Source: Dacryopinax spathularia (taxonomy: Eukaryota > Basidiomycota > Dacrymycetes > Dacrymycetales > Dacrymycetaceae). Taken from it: a stretch of DNA of 64,000 bases. The stretch is taken from NCBI GenBank assembly GCA_037974965.1, contig JBBPFI010000006.1:62001-126000 (forward strand). The letters are read 5' to 3'. The translations under genes and the position numbers were made by a program. A model generated the notes under the pieces. It saw nothing but the letters and a program-made list of their open reading frames with translations. It had not been told where the DNA came from and did no database searches. This document shows, piece after piece, positions 57,721 through 64,000 of the stretch. The stretch's first letter is position 1; every line of letters begins with the position of its first letter.

Positions 57721-59916
57721 ATGACCTCCACATCGTTCGGCGCATGGATGCGCTCCGCGACGCCGCCATTTACCGGACAAGAAGAAGATATGCAGGGCGA
57801 CCCCGTAGGCTCAACATGGACAACGTTGTCGGATGAGGGTATGCACCTATGATATTTCCTTCAATCATGCCGTGCGAACTCTAGTGTGTGCATAGGATCG
57901 GATTCCGACCAGGATGCGTACATGTCAGATGCAGACGACGAGGACGTCTGCATGGAGATCGACGAGCTACTTCCTACGCGCTCCCCTACGCCCTCTCCGT
58001 ACCACGCAGACCACAGTCAGCAGCGCGACTCTGGGCATGAGGACGCGGAGACATCAAGATTGTCCGCCGGTGTCACACAGCTCGGTCCCGTGGAGTTGCT
58101 GCCATTTTCCCCTCATCCAGCACGTCTACGGCTTGCTTGCGGCCTCAAAGAGACCGTACTAGCGCCTCCCCCCTCGACCGCAGCCTCATCACCCATCTCG
58201 GTAACAAATACCGCGCATATATCTGCCTTTCCAGCCCCAAGTCCGAACTCGCCTCTTTTCGCCTCTTCTGCCGTTCCGTCGTCTTCTTTCAAGGCCGGTC
58301 CTGTCGTCTCCAGCTGCTATACTGTGCCTGCTCGCCCCAACGCCCCACCTTGCTCCACGAAAGCTCCATCGCGGCCCAATGCACCCGCGAACGCCGTGCC
58401 ATTTTCTGGCGGGATCCCAATCGAATCTGTGACGTGTCGCTATTCGCGGCCCGTGGTTGTTCCCACATTACCTCAACTCGACCACATCGTCTCCGCGCCC
58501 TCATGTTCTCAAGCTGGGAGGGCAGCGCGTGTGGGCCCGCATGCTGTCGGCGTAGCCGACAGCCTGAGGAGCCCAGCTCGCGCCTGGCCACATCTTGCGC
58601 GGGGCGAATCATCCGCTCTTCGTTCAACCGGCGCCATTGAGTCAGCTCGCCCTGGATTTTCCTCCCAAACTCCAGCACCTTCACAGCAAACTCTGCCTCT
58701 CGCGCCCGTATATTCTGCGCGTCCCGAAGGGATACATCAATCTACTATCAGCCCACAGCACTCTGAGCTAGGCGCATCTCCATCTGCCAGATCCTCAGCG
58801 CGACCTGGAATGGGATCTATGTTGGATCCCATAACGCTGGACTCCTCAGACGACGAAAGCACGCCATCCGCCTCACCTCTCACGCCCAAGCCCGTCCGAA
58901 GCACCACAGAGGTTGCCTCAGCAACAACACCGAAGCGTCGGCTCCCCAATGAGGCAGCGTGGGCATCCTCCCGTCTGCTACGAATTCTAGATGGATTAGA
59001 GCACTTGGAACCTCCTGATTCTCCTACCAAAGTGTCCGGATCCATTCGCATAAAAGAAAATGCTAGCCTCCCAGACATGCATGCCAGTGAAGTGCGAACC
59101 TCATCAGCGGGGACGCACACTAGCATGGCCCCCGTCATGCCTTCCGAAACTTTTCACGCTGACCGCCTTCCCTCCATTCAGGTGCATACCACCGTTCCCT
59201 TCTCCCAAATCGATCTTGACGATCTCAAGTCTCACCACGACAAACGAATGCCAAACGCTGCCTCTTCTGCTCCACTACAAGCCTCTGCGCCGATGTCGTC
59301 CTCGAAGCCCAGATTGACTAGCTCCAGAGATGACTTGTTGTCTGTCACCACCGACACGTCTCCGCGATTTGCGTTTGGCTCGAGTCCACGTGCCCTATCT
59401 GTGTGTTCAGACAGTAGCCTTCCGGGAATTGACGATATACTCCAGGAGGTTTCCGCATCGCGAGGTAGCGCTGCTGGTGAGATTTGATTTTGCGGCCGAA
59501 CTAGCTGCATCCTGACTCCCATAGCAGTGCTTGCCGACGCCGACATTATAGATCTCACCGTGAGCGATGATGACGAGCCATCATCCCGTCGGGCTCTTCG
59601 TGCTGCTAGCATTCTCCTCATTAATGACTCTGAAGACGAAGATGTGATGCCGCTCGTTGAGGAGAAACCTTTCTGCGGCTCGCCTACGCTTGTGCCGAAG
59701 ACACCTACGAACAAGAGGACGTCTACGAATCTTACGAATAAGATGACGCCCACGAGCAAGAGCACGCCCACAAGCAAGAGTACGCCCACGAGCAAGAGTA
59801 CGCTCACGAGCAAGAGTCGTCAAGCATCGAAGGGCGGAGCGCCCGACGCACCCGTTACAAAGAAGGCTGGCACCGGGCCCCGTCAGGCGGATGGAGGCAG
59901 GGCGTTTGCTGTGTGA
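57721..59916 (+). CDS. Ser/Pro-rich protein with SUMO-interacting-like motifs, unknown family
   Basis: Three exons, 57721-57838, 57896-59476 and 59525-59916, give 696 residues with consistent phases. Almost the whole chain is low-complexity Ser/Pro/Ala/Thr, suggesting disorder. Distinct elements are an acidic stretch (SDSDQDAYMSDADDEDVCME), DPITLDSSDDES, and ADIIDLTVSDDDEPSS, a textbook SIM (hydrophobic core followed by acidic residues), then ILLINDSEDEDVM. Near the C-terminus four STPTSK-type six-residue repeats are coded by an 18-bp tandem repeat. No catalytic domain is visible. I do not recognise a family. Confidence 0.65.
59746..59817 (+). repeat. 18-bp coding tandem repeat, four copies
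   Basis: Four units of consensus ACGCCCACGAGCAAGAGT start at 59746, 59764, 59782 and 59800, with one or two substitutions each. They encode repeated TPTSKS in the Ser-rich protein. More diverged units precede them (ACGAACAAGAGG, ACGAATAAGATG). Confidence 0.9.
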
Positions 59917-60119
59917 AGGTGCGGGAGAGCGATTTGCACTGAGCGTATCTCTTAGCATTGATCATTTCACTCGAGGAAGGCGCATGTGCAGGAGCATGCG
60001 ATGTGGGTTGCGCCGGACAGCGCTATTATAGGTGCGATGAATAGGCTTGTTAAGAGCACATCAGATAATTGTCACAGAGATTTCGTTACATCATGTCGCT
60101 TTGCTCTTCCGTCCAACGT

Positions 60120-60866
60120 TCAGCGCAGCCACTGCTCGCAAGCATCATACAACGCTTTGATGTCAGGATTTCGATGAATGGCTGCTTCCCACGATTCCGG
60201 GTCGCCGCGCTTGATCCACGACATTACGGCCATGATCTGCAAATCCGAGTAACCGGCAAGTTCTCCTTGCAAAAAGGGGCCACTGGGTTCATCCTTGAGC
60301 AGTTTGGCAAGTCCATCAAATCCCTTGACGACATCGGCGCGGATCTTGGTGCGTTCTTCCTCATCGGTGTAGTATTCGTCGAGTGGCACACCGAACCATT
60401 TCTGCCGTGTTTCACGGAAGTACGCCGCCCCGCGATCATCGAGCCATGTCGGCACGCGAGAGAGCACGAGCTTCCTCGCATGCACGAGTATCTTCTCGTC
60501 CAGGTAATCCGCTGTTAGCCTTGCAAGCGCGATAGTATTGCCGGGGAAGAGTGCGGGCCTCGTAGAGGTCGGCGGGAACTGTTTTGCAAGATAGACGGCA
60601 ATATCGAAGCTCCCGCCAACCCACGTGTCGCCGTGTTGGATAGCAGGTAGAGTGTACTTGGGCCGCTTGTCATAGGGCGGGGGATTGCTCGGCTCAAGCC
60701 CCAGCTGGGAGAAGGTCGGCTCGATGTCAGGGTAAGAGAGGAAGACCGTTTCATATTCGAGCTTGAGGAAGTTGAGTGCTAGTCGCGTGCGCAGTGCATT
60801 CGATGACCAGAATGGAGGGTTGAGTGCCGAGAGGACATCGTAGAATATTATCTTTGAGGTCGTCAT
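60120..60866 (-). CDS. Glutathione S-transferase, etherase-like class
   Basis: This single exon encodes 248 residues; an in-frame upstream ATG at 60932 would add 22. The N-terminal thioredoxin fold reads KIIFYDVLS, then NPPFWSSNALRTRLALNFLK, LEYETVFLSYPDIEP, YTLPAIQHGDTWVGGSFDIA and VYLAKQFPP. The PxWSxNxxRTRxALNxK pattern is characteristic of the fungal etherase-related GST class that is expanded in wood- and litter-decaying Agaricomycetes. The all-helical C-terminal domain is complete. Substrates are unknown; members have been linked to detoxification of aromatics and wood extractives. Confidence 0.88.
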   Translation of the reverse strand: MTTSKIIFYDVLSALNPPFWSSNALRTRLALNFLKLEYETVFLSYPDIEPTFSQLGLEPSNPPPYDKRPKYTLPAIQHGDTWVGGSFDIAVYLAKQFPPTSTRPALFPGNTIALARLTADYLDEKILVHARKLVLSRVPTWLDDRGAAYFRETRQKWFGVPLDEYYTDEEERTKIRADVVKGFDGLAKLLKDEPSGPFLQGELAGYSDLQIMAVMSWIKRGDPESWEAAIHRNPDIKALYDACEQWLR

Positions 60867-61007
60867 CGAATCGTTCGTTACAATGTGCGACGGTGATGAG
60901 AAAGCCGCCCCTGCCAAATGCTCTATATTCATCGGCAGAACTCAGCACCCGGGCGGGCACCCATGCTATGAGGTCATTGTATGCACAAACTGGCCCTCCA
61001 CTCGGAA

Positions 61008-61087
61008 GGTTGTGTCGTCCAGAGGTTAAGACGTGGGATTTTGACCTTGAATTTCCCACAACCTGGGTTCGAATCCCAGCACGACCT
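61008..61087 (+). tRNA. tRNA-Gln (UUG) with a short intron
   Basis: A full cloverleaf fits. The acceptor stem is GGTTGTG with CACGACC (one G-U pair). The D arm is GTC/GAC with loop AGAGGTTAA. The anticodon stem is TGGGA/TCCCA, and the T arm is CTGGG-TTCGAAT-CCCAG. The discriminator is T, as in other eukaryotic tRNA-Gln. The anticodon loop begins TTTTGA, giving anticodon TTG, and is 15 nt long, so an intron of about 8 nt lies after position 37. The D arm and T arm supply the internal A and B box promoter. TTTT at 61098-61101 is a plausible Pol III terminator. Confidence 0.92.
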
Positions 61088-61097
61088 GCGAGTAGTA

Positions 61098-61101
61098 TTT
61101 T
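61098..61101 (+). terminator. Pol III T-run terminator of tRNA-Gln
   Basis: TTTT lies 11 bases after the discriminator base of the tRNA-Gln gene, at the usual distance for RNA polymerase III termination. Confidence 0.6.
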
Positions 61102-61370
61102 GCCTTCTTCCAAGGCACCCATAAATTTGCTTCCGCAACTGTCCGCCATGACTTGCGTTTTTAGTTAATCAATGGTATTTCGTGATCTATATTGTCGAAA
61201 CCAAACAAGTAAATTGTTGATGGTCCTTTTAGAACAACTGATACATCTTCAACCCACAGAACCTGCTCTATCATACAGACCCTCGTGGTACTTTCACCCA
61301 ACCTTCTCGACTGGGGCTACTGCAGCATTGTCAGCCATGTTCACGAGCAGGTGAACAATTCGGACCAGGC

Positions 61371-64000
61371 TCACCCCGACTCGCTCGAGCCGCGCGAGAG
61401 CAGACCAGCATCCAACGTGAGCTTGACAGTGACAATTTGGAAGCCACGGAAGGGGATCTCCAAGATGGTGTCTTCGCCTTGTCCGGTCGAACTTGCGCGG
61501 GTAATCTCCAACGGCGAGAGCTCGTCCTCAAGAATGTTGGTTATGTGGGCTTTAGCCACGGGCACACGACCGGATCTATGGGAGAGTCAAAGAGATGTGT
61601 GACCAGAATACGTTTGACTTACATCCGCAATTTGGCCGTCGCATGGCCACCGTACGCCTCATACAACCGAAGCACGATGGTGGTAGGCCCAGTGTGGTGG
61701 CTGTCAAACTTGTCGTCCTCTCCACGCTTAACGGTATCGATGATAACGTTCGGAGCGTCCTCCACCACAAAAGGTACTTCCTTTAAGAGGTACGATACGT
61801 TAGCGAGAGAGGCGCCGTCGGGAATATAACGGACTGGAGAGACGGTGAGTGAACGTCACATCTGGAGGATAATGTCACACACGATGCAAAGGATAGTTAA
61901 ACTCCCGCGCCACGCCAGGAACATCTGCGTCAGCAAGGCTGCCGACATGCGGGTATACGGCCCAGGAGAACGCATGCTCTCCCTGATCCTGTTCCGCATC
62001 TGGGCTGGTCGAGCCACGCAGGAAGCTGATGCGAACGAATTGGCCGTCCGCAGAATAGCCGTACTTGCTTTCTGTCAGGAGGGCAACGCCGTATCCGAAC
62101 TCGGACAGGTCTGCCCACTTATGGCCGGGTACTTCGAACTTGGCAATGTCCCAGGTTGTGTTCCTATGCGTGGGCCGGCCGACGTAACCGAACTGCATCT
62201 CGAAGTTGGCATTTGGCGAGTGGATGTCGAGCGGGATTTCAAACTTAAGGATCTCGTGGCGCTGATGCCAGTCGACGCGGGCGTCGAACCGGAAAGACGA
62301 CCGTGCGTCCGGCTTAAGCGAGCCTGGGATAGCATCAAGCGAAATGGTGATATCCACCGTGCTCTTCCCGAGCTTGACCCGGCTAGAAAGCTGAGCACGG
62401 ATAGGACCATTCTCGGTGATGGCGATCTCGTCGAAGGCCACGGGGTGTGGTGCCTCAAGGTGGTGCACTTCGACATCCCAGGCATCCCAGTATCCGGGCT
62501 GGTCGTTGAAGTAGATCAGACCGCCTGTCAGGCCCTCGGGGATGAGCTCGCGCTTGAGTGGCTTGTCGTAGAGGCTGACGATGCGGCCTTTCGAGAGCAC
62601 CATCTTGACGTTCGAGTTCTCGAGGACGAAGTCGCCGTCAGGCGTTTTATGAGCGCTGGCGGGAGTGACGTCGGCAAACATGCCCTTGACCTCCCCGACA
62701 ACGCCGCTGCCAACATCGACCAGGACGTAGCCCTTGTCGCCCTTCTTCGAGATTTGAACTGTTTGGCTCTTGAGCGCATCTGCGCCCTTGCCGCTAACGT
62801 CAACCTCCACGACTTCTCTGCGAGATCTGCCAAGCGTGTTGATGGCGATGATCTTGCCCTTTCCAGCAGCAGCAGGATGGGAGAAGGGCGCAGAAGGGCT
62901 GATCGCGACCGAGTTCTTGAACAGCGCCTGGACGGCTTCCTCAAGCAGCTGAGAGCCATTCTTGGCTACCCCGGCGTAGATACGCTCAGCATCGTCATAC
63001 ACCATGCCGATGGCCGAACCAGGGAGTACGTCATGGACTAGTCAAATGTCAGATACGCTTTCTTCGAGAGTGTTCAGGTGACGCACATTGGTTGAGGAGC
63101 ACGTCTTCCCACAAAGGGTCGATCTTGTCCTTCGGATAGGCATAGGCGTCCTTGCTCCCGAACAGGGAAGCCAGTGTCGCCACATACTGCCGGCACATTA
63201 GAGAATGACAAAACGATGGTTGAGCAACATACCTCCACGTCGTGCAGCAAGATCTCGGACTTGCGGTTACCCTTCTTGATCGATCCGTGCGACGTATAAG
63301 TACCACGATGGAACTCGAAGTATATCTCACCGTGCCTGATCCGCCGTCAGTGCATATTCAGAAGAGGGCATCTCGAGGGCAGCGTACCAATTAGGCAACG
63401 TCTTCCCCTCATTCGTCTGCTCCTCGATCTTCTCGAAGAACTCCTCGACCGTGTTGCCCATCTTGACGAGCGGCACTTCCCTGTACTTGTTCGCGACGGC
63501 CCGGACGCGCCGCAGGTTCTCGAGCATGGCTTCGAGCGGCCCTCCGCCGCCGTCGCCGTTCCCGAACACGAGCAGCGACTGATTCGTCACTTCGAGGTTC
63601 TTGTGCGAGGTGATGCCTTTCCGGACGTCTTCCGTTGTTGCTTGTGCGGTGTACGTGTCAACCTGAAAATTGGAGTCAGCTTAGAAGAGGGTGATCTAGA
63701 GGAGTGAACATACAGGGGTCATGTGCACCAGCACCTGGGTGCCGTCAATGCCCACCCAGTTGAAAGTGGTATGCGGGAACTTGTTGCTACAATCTACCTG
63801 TCAGGTGCACCGGATATACATCTTTACCAATGACGCACATGTTGTTCCAGCTCAGCTTCTGGGTAAAGAAATACTTCATCCCGCTCAGCCTCAAGATCTG
63901 CGGCAAGCTGCCCGTATACCCGAACGAATCGGGAAGCCAGCTCGTCACGTTCCTCACGCCGAACCTGCTCTCAAAGTATCTCTGGCCATACAAGAACTGC
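61371..64000 (-). CDS. Alpha-mannosidase, GH38 (vacuolar AMS1 type), 5' end outside the window
   Basis: The gene reads in from the right edge, where the frame is still open, so the N-terminal part is missing by window truncation only. GH38 features in order are [20 protein letters not shown] and [13 protein letters not shown] (the catalytic-domain Asp region), [81 protein letters not shown] and [11 protein letters not shown]. Then comes a long beta-rich half with [53 protein letters not shown] and [11 protein letters not shown]. The C-terminus ends [14 protein letters not shown]. In yeast the enzyme frees mannose from oligomannose in the vacuole and arrives by the Cvt/autophagy route, for which ATG5 is also present in this window. 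At least eight short introns are visible. Confidence 0.94.

Noticed and set aside
61845-63041. 398-residue open frame on the plus strand
   Set aside because: It lies antisense to the conserved beta-rich half of the GH38 mannosidase and has no family motif.

Overview
The window is nuclear DNA of a filamentous fungus, most likely an Agaricomycete (Basidiomycota). Genes are closely packed on both strands and are cut by many introns of about 45-60 bases. Fungal and basidiomycete families dominate: a BCS1-type AAA ATPase with a long charged tail, a fungal LRR-PP2C-adenylate cyclase, an etherase-like glutathione transferase, a DUF3844 (Vps3844-like) protein, FMC1, and an Scm3-like protein. The species cannot be named from the sequence alone. 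Gene models were made by eye from conserved residues, GT/AG sites and phase bookkeeping. Where exon coordinates are listed, the exon lengths sum to an open frame, except where noted.

Layout, left to right: BCS1-like AAA ATPase (-); a 2.6 kb stretch without a recognisable gene; a 14-exon ArAE/FUSC-type membrane protein (-); NOG1 GTPase (+); aminopeptidase P (-); Scm3-like protein (-) divergent from a DUF1746 membrane protein (+); about 2 kb of non-coding DNA holding a 21-bp palindromic tandem array; PRKRIP1-like protein (-) divergent from alanyl-tRNA synthetase (+); ribosomal protein uS13/RPS18 (-); ATG5 (-) divergent from a small nuclear-looking protein (+); HAP2/NF-YA (-) divergent from a THO1/SARNP-like SAP protein (+); NIPA-like Mg2+ transporter (-); adenylate cyclase (-); a seven-exon epimerase-exostosin (GT47) fusion (-); a small unknown protein (-); a Ser-rich protein with SUMO-interacting-like motifs (-); a short-chain dehydrogenase (-) divergent from FMC1 (+); glyoxalase I (-); ERCC1/RAD10 (-); DUF3844 protein (-) divergent from a second SIM-bearing Ser-rich protein (+); GST (-); tRNA-Gln(UUG) (+); and a GH38 alpha-mannosidase (-) that runs off the right edge.

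Most of this is eukaryotic housekeeping: ribosome and protein synthesis (NOG1, uS13, AlaRS, tRNA-Gln), mitochondrial assembly (BCS1, FMC1), autophagy and vacuole (ATG5, GH38), cAMP signalling, CCAAT regulation, DNA repair, detoxification (GLO1, GST), and sugar-polymer synthesis (GT47). The genes do not form a biosynthetic cluster, and I saw no virus, retroelement or transposase gene. The points most worth a second look are: the epimerase-GT47 fusion whose SDR catalytic Tyr is replaced; a 13-nt micro-exon carrying a metal-ligand Glu of glyoxalase I; a stopless 51-nt intron inside the HAP2 DNA-binding region; a 17-bp perfect inverted repeat in the HAP2/THO1 promoter; a GC-AG intron in AlaRS; and the palindromic 21-bp array.
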